Source: Anagrus nilaparvatae (Eukaryota; Arthropoda; Insecta; Hymenoptera; Mymaridae). Taken from it: 64,000 nucleotides of DNA. A program made the translations under genes and the position numbers. The stretch is taken from contig JAKSXM010000132.1 in the NCBI GenBank assembly GCA_022575985.1, forward strand, positions 6,944,001 to 7,008,000, written 5' to 3'. Positions 22,831 through 35,203 of this stretch are shown here, piece by piece. Numbering within the stretch: the stretch's first letter is position 1; every line of letters begins with the position of its first letter. Below the pieces are notes generated by a model, which was not told the DNA's origin, ran no database searches, and worked only from the letters and a program-made list of their open reading frames with translations.

Positions 22831-23592
22831 TTTCCCTTCTTTGTAAAATCATTTAATAAATTATTATTTATATATTCCCTACCATTGTCGCTCCTGATGG
22901 TTCTAATTTTATCGCCAGTTTGAGTCTCTATGTTTACAATGAATTGTTTAAAAGCTTTAAACATGACATCTTCTCGAAAAATCATCCAGGAAAGTTAGGT
23001 AATACTTAAAACCTCCATTTGAGAAGACATCCATTTGACCCAAGTCAGTATGAATTAATTCTAACCTTGCTTTTGCTCTGCTACTGGAGGGTTTGAAAGA
23101 CTTTCTGCACATTTTGCTTTAAATACATGGAACGCACTCTGATAGTTGCTGGCTTGGTCTCAAATTGATGCCCTTGGCTGCACCTTTTGCTAGACACCTA
23201 ATGTAAGCTTCATTAAGGTGGCCTAATCTTCTGTGCCATAAATTAATGTCTGCTGGATTTGCTTTTATGTTGTCATCGAATTGCACGGAAATTGTTGTTT
23301 TGCTACAATAAGATATCATGTTGCTATTATTATTGTTTAATACAAATATACTTTGATCATTTTTAGTGGCTACTGATACTACTTTATCATTTTTTTGTTT
23401 AATGAAACATTTATTTTTCTTTAAAATAACACTACCATTACTATCTGTAATGCACCCTACAGATAACAGGTTAGCAGCTATGTGTGGTACATATAAAAGG
23501 TTTTTTAAAATTATTTGTTTATCATCAATTGACTCTAAATATACCTCAACTTCTCCAGAGGCATGTAATTTGTTTTTATACATTTTAGGCAA
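22831..23592 (-). pseudogene. copia GAG-pre-integrase and integrase core (broken)
   Basis: From high to low coordinates: HASGEVEVYLESIDDKQIIL, LLSVGCITDSNGS and LWHRRLGHLNEAYIRCLAKG, which carries the His of the HHCC zinc site. CVPCI supplies the cysteines. After a frameshift come LELIHTDLGQMD-like and LTFLDDFSRRCHV-like pieces, then TGDKIRTIRSDNGREYINN with the second catalytic Asp. The downstream Glu region and integrase C-terminus are lost where the sequence jumps to RT. Confidence 0.85.
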
Positions 23593-23619
23593 AGAATTAC
23601 ATCATTATTTATACACAGT

Positions 23620-23952
23620 TACACGTGTAAACAATCAAATTCCAAACGACTTTTCGAACTCTGAAAATGCGCGTGCGCGTAAGGACATAATAGTGTGTCC
23701 TTGAATTTTCTCATACCACCACGGCTTTGAAACAAAAAAAAAGGTACAAAAACACGCTTATTGAAAAGTAAGTAATGGGTATATTCCAAGCATAGAAATT
23801 ACATTTAGGAAAGGGAAAAAAAGAAAGAGAAGCAGATAGTCTCTATAAATCATATACTATTGACATCACTAATATTTATTTAAACTTTATCGCTGCATTC
23901 GCATTTTCAGAATTCAAAAGTCCTTTAAGAATTTGATCTTTTTACACGTGTA
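23620..23952. mobile_element. MITE inserted in the copia element
   Basis: About 55-bp inverted ends: TACACGTGTAAACAATCAAA...GACTTTT...CTGAAAATGCG at the left pairs with CGCATTTTCAG...AAAAGTC...TTTTTACACGTGTA at the right. It interrupts the stretch joining protease and GAG-pre-integrase, so it entered after the copia insertion. An additional inverted pair (about 24002-24030 against 24073-24104, TTAGACGCGGTAAAGATTAT type) adjoins it on the right. Confidence 0.75.
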
Positions 23953-24024
23953 CCTGTATAAAAAATGATTAAATTCTTTGTCTTCAATGAATAAAAAAAT
24001 ATTCTTAGACGCGGTAAAGATTAT

Positions 24025-25125
24025 TTACCCATCCCCTAGCATGTAAATATAAATATTTTTAGGTATGGAATGAGTAATATTCTTTACCATGTCTAAAAAT
24101 CTTCTATTATTTGCCACTAAAATATTCCTAACATTAGATACTCTAAGATTATTAAATAAAGATTTATTAGCACACATATGTCTGCTAGCCCCTGAATCAA
24201 CTACCCAGTCATACATACTACCACCACTGCCATCGTTGCAATAGTTGACTGCTACAGAACTTGCAAACGCGCATGCGACGTTGGCCGTCTCATCAAAGTC
24301 GTCGCCATCGTCGTCCTCAAAAAAATTCAAATTATTTGTATTACCGTTATGCGCCTGCGCTGCAAAAGACCTATCGTTTCCTTGGCTAGATGATTTGCAA
24401 TCACGTGCTACAAGTCCATATTTATTACAACGGAAGCACTGGGTTCTCCTCGCACCCCTCCGATTACTGTTACCTCGGGACCTTGCAAATCCGCCATTTC
24501 TATTAAAATTGCGACCACGAGGGCCTTTAGAATAAAATCCTGGTACTGAGTAGTACCAAAATCTGCATCAAATTTAACCTCTTGCAGGAACTTCTGTTTC
24601 ACCAAGTCCGATGATATCTCTGTAGATGACCCGCCAATTGTCATTGCCAATGTCCTATATTTTTCAGGTAACCCCGCAAGCATTAAAGCGCCGACTGCTA
24701 CATCCGGCATCACCACGCCGATATCGTTGACTTGGTTCTTCGTTTTTAATATTGTGTCGATATACTCTTCAACTGAAGAACAATCTGCCAATTTCGTTGT
24801 TGTCAATTTTATTAAAAGTCCCACTAAACGAGAATATCCGCCATCTTCGAAGGCGCTTTTTAGCGCATCCCACGTGGCCTTAACTGTTGTTTTTTTTTTC
24901 TATAATTGACAAGATGTCAATTGCATGACATTTGAATTGTGGCGTGGGCTTTTGTAAGCTTTGTTGCATCGGTTGAAATAGAGCCTGATGTGCCATTCGC
25001 GAGAACTGGAGCTTCGATAGTACACCATAATTCTTGATGTTTCAAGTATGCTCTCATCTTAATGCTCCAAGGCCTGTAATTTTCGCGACCTTTAAAAGCG
25101 GCACCGAAGACAGTTCAGATGCCAT
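24025..25125 (-). pseudogene. copia gag, zinc knuckle and aspartic protease (broken)
   Basis: Gag probably begins at the ATG at 25123-25125 (MASELSSVPL) and after an early frameshift continues ENYRPWSIKMRAYLKHQELW, then DCSSVEEYIDTILKTKNQV and AGLPEKYRTLAMTIG. The nucleic-acid-binding knuckle reads CFRCNKYGLVARDC, with Leu where the zinc-binding His normally stands (CX2CX4HX4C). An acidic spacer (FFEDDDGDDFDE) follows, then the protease WVVDSGASRHMCANKSLF with the catalytic DSGAS. Several frame changes make it non-functional. Confidence 0.88.
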
Positions 25126-25261
25126 TTTCATATCACTTGTAAAAACGAACACGCTACACCATTAATACTTTTATCACTACTATCATATACATGTTTTGCA
25201 CAACTTAAATTTTAACTTTTTTTTAAAACTTATTTATTATTTAACACATAATTAGCAGATA

Positions 25262-25276
25262 TATAGGCCCATAACC
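25262..25276 (-). promoter_or_regulatory. copia primer-binding site
   Basis: Immediately inside the 5' LTR the minus strand reads GGTTATGGGCC. This matches the start of the primer-binding site of Drosophila copia, which pairs with an internal fragment of initiator tRNA-Met. It fixes the element's orientation and the inner LTR border. Confidence 0.7.
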
Positions 25277-25489
25277 TGTAGTAATTAAGTAATGACAGTA
25301 GGATAATTAGTTCAATAAAAACACATTTGTTAACCTTGAAACTATACTTTAATTAAATACGTCTATTCGCTATGGTGTAGGTTACAGTAACTGATTTTTG
25401 GGGAGAGCAGTGAGCGATGAAAAAGAAAGGTATAAAAGAATGTCGTGGGGGATATACAACTGTATTATTTGAAGTTGCATATTACAACA
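25277..25489 (-). repeat. copia 5' LTR
   Basis: 213 bp, same boundaries and length as the partner LTR. Differences cluster at AACTGA/AATAGA and CGTGGG/TGTAAG. On the element strand it runs TGTTGTAATATG ... TTAATTACTACA and is followed at once by the primer-binding site. Confidence 0.9.
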
Positions 25490-25788
25490 ATTTATTTATT
25501 TTATATTATTGCTATTATTTTAATTAATTTATAATAAATAAGTTGTTACAGCATCATCCAATGTTAAAATGAATAGTGAGTTCGGATTACACGGAAAAAA
25601 TTGCTATGTAATGCGTGTTTATTCCAGTTTATAACATCATTCGAATCTGCTAGAAAAATCCCAAGTCTATAAATTTTTAAAAAACCCAATATTTAATATT
25701 AGAGCTGCTTTCAGACCTTAAAAATAAAAAATTTGTATTTTTTGGTCTTAAATATACAGATATACTTTTTATAGTAAATTATGATTAT

Positions 25789-26928
25789 ACTCCAGTCAAA
25801 ATACGGGGGGGGGGGGGGGTTGCACTTACAGTTGCGAATACGAGGTTTGCTCTAGTATAGGTTTTTTGGGTCGCTGAATACGAAAATCGAGGTCATTTGG
25901 TAAAGAAAATTGCGCTTCACCCTTAAATTTGCAAAAACTACCCCCAATAGGGGGTATTTTTTATGTCATCACCTTCTAAGTCAATTGATTTATCCAAGAA
26001 TTGGTTTCCAAGGGTTTTTTGGGTCGCTAATTAAGAATCTTGATGATTTTTTAAGGTAAATTAATAAGGTAAATTAAAATAATTTTTAAGGTAAAATTAA
26101 TATTTAAACCCTAAATTAGTTAAAACTACCCCCGGAAAGGGGTTTTTTCGCTATTTTCGCACTTTTTATAGTCAGATTTGGTCCAGGGTTTTTGGGTCGC
26201 TGAAAACGAATTTCATGGATTTTTTAATGATAAATTAATATTTCACCCTTATATTTGCTACCCTACAATGACTACAATAACTACCCTAAAATGGGGCGTT
26301 TTTGTTATATTCAAACTTTCTGCGTTTAGACTAAGTCCAAAGGGCTTCCCTTTTGGGGATAGTTTTAGCTAATATAAGAGTGATATATTAATTTTTCATT
26401 AATTAATTTTTCATTTTTTCAGCGATCCAAAAAACCCTTTTGGACCTAATCTAGACGCAAAAATTGCAGAAACAGCAAAAATGACCCTTTTGGGGGTAGT
26501 TTTCGGTAATTTAGGGGTGATATATTGATTATTCATAAAAAAATCTATGAAGTTCTTTTTCAGCGACCCAAAAAACCCGTTATGGACTAAATCTGACCAC
26601 AAAAAGTGCGATAATAGCGAAAACACCCCTTTCCAGGGGTAGTTTTAGCTAATTTAGGGGCTAAATATTAATGTTACCTTAAAAAATCATCAAGATTCTT
26701 AATTAGCGTCCCAAAAAACCCTTGGAAACCAATTCTTGGATAAATCTATTAACTCAGAAGGTGATGACATAAAAAATACCCCCTTTTGGGGGTAGTTTTT
26801 GCAAATTTAAGGGTGAAGCGCAATTTTCTTTACCAAATGACCCCGATTTTCGTGTTCAGCGACCTATACTAGAGCAAATCTCGTATTCGCAACCGTAAGT
26901 GTAGGCAAACCCGAATTTTAACTGGAGT
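25789..26928. mobile_element. 1.14-kb foldback element built of GGGTCGCTGA modules
   Basis: Near-complete palindrome centred near 26360. The ends are ACTCCAGTCAAAATACGGG at the left and its complement ...ATTTTAACTGGAGT at the right, flanked by ATTAT on both sides (25784-25788, 26929-26933). Inside each arm, blocks repeat in order: GTTGCGAATACGAG, TTGCTCTAGTATAGG, GGGTCGCTGAA, CATTTGGTAAAG, GCGCTTCACCCTTAAATTTG, CCCCC(T/A)..GGGGG hairpins, CCAAGAATTGGTTTCCAAGG and again TTTTTTGGGTCGCT. The element therefore alternates palindromic sub-units within one large palindrome. A 15-base G run near the left end is unmatched on the right. No coding capacity. Confidence 0.85.
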
Positions 26929-28169
26929 ATTATAATAAAAGTGAAAAAATATAAATCCAATGTTTAGAATAATTTTAATTAGTAAAATAAAAATTCAGAA
27001 ATTGGTTTTTTTTCAAATATCGAAAATACGTGATTTTGAGCCTACCAACTCAAAAAAAAAAAATTTCTGTTCATCACTTGTTCGTGACTATGATCTATGT
27101 ATGATTTAAGTTTTTTAAGTTTTTTATTTTAAGTTTTCTTTTTTTTTCAAAGGGTTGATCATTATAAACTCAATCTTTCTGCGAATTTTCTCATACATAT
27201 ACGTATATATATTCTTTGTAAATACGATCCTGGAGCAATTTATTAACATCTTCTCAGAAAGCGTTTCAGTTTTATAATAAACTCTAACAGTAATAGTTAG
27301 AAACAACTTCATTTTTATACAGTATATTTCATTACATGAAATTATAGATTAAATTAAAACAAAATTGAACTACATATGTAAAATGTATAAAGCAAAATTT
27401 TAAATAAATAAAATAAACAGATAAAACTGAAAGTTACATACGTCATATAAATAAATAATAATATTTATTTCAAAAATTTATTTGAATTTTATTTAGTTGT
27501 AAGCCCTTTTCTCGAAAATGGATTATTTTAATAAAATTAACAACGAAAATCTATATTTTATTACAAAGGTTATCAAGGGGTGAATTTTAAATTAGATTTT
27601 AAATGATAAATGAGAATACCAAAAGAGTTTTTTTTTTTAAATTAATATTTAATAATTTTATTAAATAAAAGTTCTAAAATTTATACATTTTGGATGCCAA
27701 AATATTGAATAACTTATAATAAAGTTTTTTTTTAATAAACCAGTGCCAATTCTCGGTAAAATAATTATCACTATATGGTATTTATATAATTTTATTATGC
27801 TTGCCAACTTGTATTTTTAAATTTTAAAAAGCTTCTTTTATGTTAATGTAATTATACAGAAAGTTAAAAATATATGCAAGAAGTAACTATTTAATATTCA
27901 AAGGTATCGATCTTTTAAAGTAAATTGAATATCTTTACAAATTTCTTGTGGTAGTCCAGAGTTAAAAATTTTACTAATTTAATTTAAAATTTAATTATTA
28001 CTCTTAATATATTTCTGTACATATAACATATGGTCTAGCATAATAAATATTTAATCATTTTGCTGCTTGTATAGTACAGAGATTCAAAATATCAAATTTA
28101 ATATTATGTTCTATACATATGAGACTGATAGTTATTTTTAAAAAATTCTTTGACATTATCAGATGCCAC
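26929..28169. other. AT-rich spacer, no gene seen
   Basis: Nothing recognised. Short open frames here are AT-driven. Confidence 0.4.
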
Positions 28170-28460
28170 CATAATTAAAATAAACTTTGACGTTGGCAAG
28201 AATCCTGATACGATTTCTACGAAACCATTGATAACAAGCTGACCTTCAAGGAGCAATTCCAGAGATCATTAATTCTTCCCTCAAAGCTTATAACCAACAA
28301 AGGGTACTTAGATCGGGGAAGTGTAGGCTCCTGATGTCAGTGGTAAATTCCGTATCAAAAGTTTAGACTAAAATTGGCCAAATCAAAAAGTACAGAAACA
28401 AAATTGGTGCTATACCAAGACAGATGGCGCTCACGGTTACTGTATGGCTGCTGTATGGCA
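28170..28460 (+). mobile_element. R1-like LINE relic (3' half of reverse transcriptase ORF)
   Basis: Plus-strand translation in shifting frames gives TIDNKLTFKEQF, SSLKLITNKGYLDRGKCRLL and MSVVNSV, then YRNKIGAIPRQMALTVT. This resembles the stretch after the RT thumb in R1-clade LINEs (lGv.iDn.l.F.eH, ..R..LL..Vv.S, ..vQR..alR...). At least two frameshifts, no catalytic core, and a different orientation from the copy at 17.6-18.2 kb. Confidence 0.65.
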
Positions 28461-28469
28461 GACTAAGTC

Positions 28470-28512
28470 TAAGAGCCTCGGTAGCTCTATGATTAGAGCT
28501 TTGGACTTCGGT
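28470..28512 (+). repeat. tRNA-like 5' half (SINE head relic)
   Basis: GCCTCGGTAGCTCTATGATT then AGAGCTTTGGACTTCGG has the D-arm (GCTC...GAGC) and anticodon-arm start of a tRNA, including an A-box. The T-arm/B-box is not recognisable downstream, so it is not a functional tRNA. Most likely it is a decayed SINE head or a tRNA fragment. Confidence 0.4.
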
Positions 28513-30448
28513 TTTTTTCTTTGAGAAAAATTCTTAATGTTGTTCTACCGTGAATTCTAGGATTGAGGTATCCACATTATGTTAAATTAAGGAATAAAAC
28601 CCGGCATTATGTAGATAACGCATCCAATGTGCTTCCATGGAAGATAAAGCATAATAATAATTGGCACTATAATCCAACGTAGGGTTTGGAGAGGATTCGT
28701 GCACCTCCTGGACCATAGGCACAGCACAAGCACCACAAAAACAATACATTTACACAATACATCACAGAACACTTCCCCTGGCAGATAAGGGCATAGTACT
28801 CAGCCTCATACAAAGTCCCTACATGGGTAAAAAAAGGGCGTATAATTAGAGTGAAGCAAAGCTAAAAAATTAGACATGCAGCGTTATTTTAATGCATCAT
28901 TAAATTAAAATTTAACCATTTTTGTGTGTAAAACTAAAAAAAATTAAAATTTGAATGTCCCACGCCTGAAAATGACAAAGCCAATCAACGAAAATAACAT
29001 ACATTTCCCAGTCTAAATATACGCTTATTGCTACATGGTATCACTAGCTGCAGCCCAGGCGGTAGCCAAAATCATCGATCTGCTAGCCTGGGAGCGGAAA
29101 TTCAAGCCATCTATAGAATAGTACGTAAGTACGGAAGCATCAAAGTATAACACTCTGTAAACTAACACTTATACGTGCAATAGCTGTCTGATCGCACTCT
29201 GAACGCTATCTTATCGTAAAAATTGTTATTAAAAAAATTTTGGAGGCCAAGACAAACTTAAAACACTAACTTTAAATTTTTCCCCTGGAATAATTTTCTG
29301 GTTTCCAAGATGGTGTCCCTAAGTATAACGTATGAAGAAAAATTTCTTGTAGGTTTTAAAGATAAAAAAATGAATCTCTGGTAGAATATTGAAGTTTATA
29401 ACTTTGTAAAATTTTATTATATTTTCCAATATGACAGACTAAAATAACGATGCAAAATACGAAACAAAAGAAGAAAATTTAATTTTTCAACCGAAAATCA
29501 TTTTACAATTTTCAACATAGCAGTCCTAAATACCAAGAAATAACATTTCTTCATGACTGGGAGTTTTAAAGGTCAATGAAAACAAACCTCTCGTGGTAAA
29601 TTTGAGGTTGTATGAAAATTACGTTTTTAAAGCCAGTTTTCTGGTATTATAAAATTTTGAACAAAAGGGATATAAACCAAAAATCAGTGTCTTTTAGTTA
29701 AAAATAATATTTAAAAATATCAATTCAGCACCTCCTTTATATTTACTAATAAAAATCTACGAAGTGGAATGAATTTTCAGTTAAATATTTTGAAATATTA
29801 ATTTATTTACTAAACGAAGAGTTCCATTATTTATGTTCGAACATTTCAAAAACTAATAAGACATGCTCCAGAATAATATCAATATCTTCTTTGATAATAT
29901 ATATTACTTAAAATTTTATGATCTATATGTATATATATAGTTGTATAAGAGTATAGTAAAGGGCAACACCACGAACATAGAGATAAAGTTAAAGGATAAT
30001 GCTTTCCTTAAGCTTAATTAACTTTCTTTGAGAAAACTATTCATGATAAAGACAATATATTTCATTAGAATATACTCAAAATATACTATATAAATGTGCA
30101 AGAGCAAATTTTATAAATATAAAATTATATTATATACAAAGGCATTTTAATAAATTTCTAATTATTATCGTTAAAAAATTAATTTTAATTACAAAGTAAT
30201 TATTTACTAATTAATTTTTAAATGCAATTTTATCATTAATTTACTATAAGGGGAATTTGAAAATGAATTCTTAATTAACAATTAGAGCATTATATTGTTT
30301 TCTTTGAATATTCAATATCAGCATCACATCCATATTGTTACTAGGGTATACCGCGCTATTGCACCCATATTACAGTTGCATGAATATAACCACAAAGTTA
30401 GAAAATTAAATGCTTTGGACTATATCTTTGTACCTCGTACCAATAGAA
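28513..30448. other. spacer, no gene seen
   Basis: No supportable gene. Segments 28570-28830 and 29030-29110 are less AT-rich and could be further LINE debris, but no protein motif is convincing. Confidence 0.3.
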
Positions 30449-30616
30449 AATAGCTATTTTTTAAACAAGGGGCAAAATATTGGTTTTGACTCTGCATGCA
30501 GATGTATGCACGAGCGAGCGTAGCAAGCGAGTGCTGACAGTATGCATAAGTCGAACCCCTTATTTTGTCTTGTGATTTAAAACATAATTTTGCATATAAT
30601 GGGCAAAATAGACGAC
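30449..30616. repeat. dispersed repeat with GAGCGAGCGTAGCAAGCGAG core, copy 2
   Basis: Second member of the family at 18781-18945, colinear over about 160 bp (AATAGCTATTTTTTAA... CATGCAGATGTATG... CACGAGCGAGCGTAGCAAGC... ACATAATTTTGCATATAATG GGCAAAA). The short open frame on its minus strand has no motif. Confidence 0.75.
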
Positions 30617-33543
30617 AATGCATCATGACGCTAATAATGGTAATAGGCGTGTCTATCTGAAGCTACAAAATAAAACATAAATATTTATTTTCTCGGATAT
30701 CTTAAATTAATCTTTTGACGCTGGAACTGGATCCTGCAGAAAATATTCTTACCACAGTCCAGAAAACGTATATAGTATGTTAAATGGATGCACTTTTTTC
30801 CAAAGTTTGTACAAGGCTACTTATATATATGTGGTAGATAAATTTTTCAATACTCTGATTACCAATTTTTAGGTCCCGACTCCAAATAATTAATTCTAAT
30901 ACCAGAAAACTGTATTTTTCTTTTGATTACGCCTTTTTTTTTTTTTTTTTTTTCTTTTTTCGCAATCATTGTTGGCAGAACAATTTTTGTTTTCTTGGCC
31001 TTAAAAAGTTTTCAAATTTTTTGTCATATAGCGTATTTAAGTGAATTTCACTTACAGCGACTTTCTTTTACTTTTTTGACGTTATTTCCTATTTTCAAAA
31101 AGAGATTTTTAAATTAAGGAAATATTTTTTATTTAAGGAACCTTAGCACCAATGGTTTGTGCAGCGTTTTTTATCATGCAACCAGCTAAAAGAATACTAA
31201 ACATAATAAATTATTTTATGGTAGTTGCAGCACAAACATTTTTTTGTAAAAATAAATATCAATTTTTTTCTTTACGCTTTTTTTTCTAATTTACTTTTTA
31301 TAGTACAGTTTTATATTACAAAGGTTTCCAGTAAAGGTTTGTAGTAAAAACTTGACACCTTTGTTTTCTTGCTTTATTTTCTTTGTAGAAAATGACTTTT
31401 TTAATTTTTAAAATACTTTGCATACTTTAAATAACAAAGTATCATTTTCATTAAAAAAAATTTTAAATTATACATTTGAAACTCTTTGCGAAAAATTGGT
31501 TCAAAAATAATAATCACTCCTATATCGTTATATACAACAGTATTATTTACTTAGATGCTGAGATCATGTTAAAAGTCAAGTTTCAACAGCTTAAAAACTT
31601 TGCGTATATTAAAACATTTTTATAGAATTCGTAGAAATAAGTACCTAAATAATTTTCTGTATGAAAAAATTACGATAATTTAAACTAATAATTTAAACTC
31701 TGCTACCAGATATCTATAATAAGTTTGCACTTAGAGATTTACGTATGATGAATTAGTACTAAAATCTGTATCAAAATTTTTTTATTTCACTATCTTTTGA
31801 TCTGAATACAAAAATTGCATAATTTTTTGTTAATTATTAATTAATGTAAATTTTTTGTTTGGAGCTCTTAAAATCTCTTACGGTGAATAAGTATGTAATA
31901 TAAATAAGTACGTATTGTACAAAATTTACAAAACAGATTTTGATAATATTTGGTTAAAGTATAATTTATTATTATAAAAACACACTGAAAAAATTTCAGA
32001 GCTCTTAGGAGTTTATTTACAGAAATATAAACAAAAACATTTTGGAATTTCTTATACGAAACTCGTGAGAGGAAGAAAGAAGTCCGAAAAAAAATATATC
32101 TTCTTTCCTCCACGCTTCAACTCCCTTAAATAAGATATAATTATATCTATATATATAATTATTTTAAGATAGAATTATCTTTTTTCTTTTGGACGTAGTA
32201 CTTAATTTTTTTCTAATAGTACTAATATCTAGAATTATCGTTTTTACTAGGTAAAATAGACCATTAAGAACATTTTGTTATTGTTAATGAGGAACCATAG
32301 TGCCAATTACTTGGCAGCGTTTTTTTCCTACTACTTGTATCCAATTTTCCATTGTAAGTTATAAAAATTTCTTTTAATTTTTTACACTTGACAAAAAAAC
32401 TTGAAATGCTTAAAAATTTTTTGAAAATGAAAAAATTTTGCTCTGATGTAAAAATAATAAAAATTGAAAATTTTAAAATTACCATTTATATAAGCAATTT
32501 AAATAAATTTTAATGATAAATTTTCTTTAAAATAGAATCTTCAAAATATAATATAAATAGCAAAAGTTTATTCAAGTGAAAATATATGAAAATGAATATT
32601 ATAACCTTCAGAATAGAATATTAATCCCTTTGTTTTGACTTACAGAATTCTGTCCAATTCAAAATTCCTTTGTTCATCTATTTCTTCTCTTTAACATACA
32701 ATTTAAGAAATTTTAAGAGGTGAAATAGAGTATTCTACAGAAACTAGTAGATACACTTATGACAGCTAAATTATTTTTTACCCTCCCAAGGAGTAAAATT
32801 TTTTTATCCTTGATACTTAATATACTATTAAGACCCTAAATAAAAATTATTTTAAGCCTCCTGTATATCCCAAACTAACTCCATTTATTCTCCCCACCCT
32901 AAAAATGTCAATTTTTCAAAAATGTACCAAATCTTTACTCGTCCTGTAACTATAAATAAGTTTAATATTAAAAAAGAGGATTCTGTGAATAGTACAAAAT
33001 GAATTTCAAAATTAATTTTAAAATATTTTCCTTTTTTTCAATTTAGGTTTTTTAGATATCTGTTTATGTTGCAAGTTCTTTTACGTCACGTAAAAAATTA
33101 AAAAAAAAAAAAGCAAAAAAAATTAAAAACACTTGTTCAATATAATATTCTTACAGAATAAATATTTTTACTTTATTTATCTCAATAAAAATCTTCTTTA
33201 TAATAATAGTTTTATTTTTATATAAAAAAGTAAAAACGTGACATTAAAGTGTATTCATTATTTACGCTCTGTTTCTCACCCTTCAAATTGTCAATAAGCT
33301 TTCTGGACTTGACACACTGACGTTATTCATTAAAAATCATAAGCCAATTTCTATTATTTCTTTTAAAAATAATTATTTTTTTTTTTGTTTTCATTTATAA
33401 TATCCACTGTTAGAAATAATTTTTGAATTTAAGAATGGTAATAAAGTTTCTTTGTTAGGGTTCTGTTATTAAGTGAAACCATTAATAACAGAGATAACTA
33501 CGTAAAAAATATGAATTCAAAGAGATCAAATTAGTTTTATCCA
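30617..33543. other. AT-rich spacer, no gene seen
   Basis: Contains a poly-T tract at about 30932-30953. A block at 31136-31172 (GGAACCTTAGCACC, GCAGCGTTTTTT) is echoed at 32290-32330 (GGAACCATAGTGCC, GCAGCGTTTTTT). Near 32800-32890 there is a faint relative of the 'AAGTCCCTAA' repeat family. No gene. Confidence 0.35.
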
Positions 33544-33959
33544 CACTGCAAAAAGTAACTTTCTTATTTTAACAAAAAAATTAGAGCATTTTAGAAAAAT
33601 TAGTAAATTTTCAAAAAAATTTGTAGATCATCGATAAAAATCGTAAATTTACTAAATTTAGTATATTAACAAAAAATTCCAGTATTCTCGATTTTTTTTG
33701 CGAATTCGCAAGAAAAATTGATAATTTACAATTTTTTTTCAAAAATTTACAAAAAATAGTTGTAAATTTCCGAAAAATAGTTGTGAATTTACAACTTTTT
33801 TCGTAAAATCACAAAAAAAAATCGAGAATTCTCGAATTTTTCGATAATATACTAAATTTAGTAAATTTACGAATATTTACAAAATTTTTTGAAAATTCAC
33901 TAATTTTTCGAAAAAATTCTATTTTTTTTATAAATTTAAGAAAGTTACTTTTTACAGTG
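33544..33959. mobile_element. CACTG-ended foldback MITE, copy 1
   Basis: 416-bp palindrome. Ends CACTGCAAAAAGTAACTTTC and its inverted partner ending CTTTTTACAGTG, flanked by CA on both sides. The arms are runs of short words such as TTAGTAAATTTTC, TTTACTAAATTTAGTATATT and TTCTCGATTTTTTTTG, meeting near 33750. It is the same element as 44366-44792. Confidence 0.85.
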
Positions 33960-35203
33960 CAGATGATTTTTTAGTGCTCAATAGAATAATGTTTTTTTCA
34001 AGAATTTTAAGATTGGCGAAGGACCAATTAAAAAACTGACTAAAAATTTAGATCTCACGGGAAGTTTTACAACAAGATGGGGTGTTGGGCAAATTTACTT
34101 ATTTTTCCAAAAAACGAAAATGGCTACCAAACATCGAAATTTGACCTTAATAATGAAGAATGGCCATAGAGGCTTATTCGAGGGCTTATTTTGATATAGA
34201 GGGCCATTAAAAGTTTTCACATTTAAAAATGTCCATAAATCGGAAACTCGTACTCAAATAGCAAAAATAAATAGTTTAAAAAAATTTAGATTTCCTGAAA
34301 ACAAATTTGTATATTTTTCTATATAAAATAAAGTTTTAAAAACTAGTTTATTGAGTATTTTGTTATTTTCTTTATTTTCTTTTAATATATTAAACTTATT
34401 TTTAACTCTAAAAAGTTGTTTTTTGATACTCAATTAAATATTTATAAGAAGTTAAAGTAAACTAAAAATACTACTATCTCAGTAATTAATTCAATGTTAA
34501 AATATGCTAAAATTACGTAATATAACTAAAATAATTACATTGTTTATATATAAAACATAATTTGTATATATAATGAAAAATATAATTTTTAAAAAATATT
34601 AACTAAAATAAATTAAAAATTTTTATTTAAAATCAAAAAAAAAACAAAATTTATTTATTCACACAAATCAAAATAAAAAATCTTGTTGAAAATGAAGTTA
34701 TTAATATTATAAAATGAAAATTTTCACTCTTAGAATTTATATTTTATATTATTATAATTTTATATTTAATATATATTACATTTCATAAATTATATGAAGA
34801 TAATAATTTTTCATGTCAGATTAATGTATATATAAAAAAAAAGGATTCCGTTTTTATTCAAAAGGAGATAGGTAAAATCTGAAAATTTAAGAAGATTTTA
34901 AAATTTCTTTATTTGAATTATATCTTCGTGTTTAAAATATAATATTTTTTTTTCGCTATGTATATGGGGAAAATCATGTGAATTTCTTTTTTCATTGGTG
35001 CTATTTGAATCTTTATTGTACGAGGAAAAATTTGTTGATAATTTAGACACATATGCCAAAATATGGGTCAGAGGTTGATACTACCTATCCATGTGGAGGC
35101 ATTCTCAACAATAGAATTTTTTGGTCAATGATCATTTTCATTTTCCTAGAGTGCAAAACCTTTAAATTGGCAATAACGGAATATTTCTCAAAGTTCTAAA
35201 ACT
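33960..35203. other. AT-rich spacer, no gene seen
   Basis: Nothing recognised. Confidence 0.35.

Larger units (their letters stand above)
20970..25489 (-). mobile_element. Ty1/copia LTR retrotransposon, defective
   Basis: Complete outline with paired 213-bp LTRs (20970-21182 and 25277-25489) about 94% identical by eye, and a copia-type primer-binding site inside the upstream LTR. On the minus strand the order is gag, zinc knuckle, protease, GAG-pre-integrase, integrase, reverse transcriptase, RNase H, which is the copia order with integrase before RT. It is inactive. There are stops and frameshifts in every domain. An internal deletion joins the middle of integrase to the second half of RT near 22830. 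RNase H is cut short at about 22070. A 333-bp MITE sits between protease and GAG-pre-integrase. About 0.9 kb between RNase H and the 3' LTR has no recognised coding. No clear target duplication was found. Confidence 0.93.
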
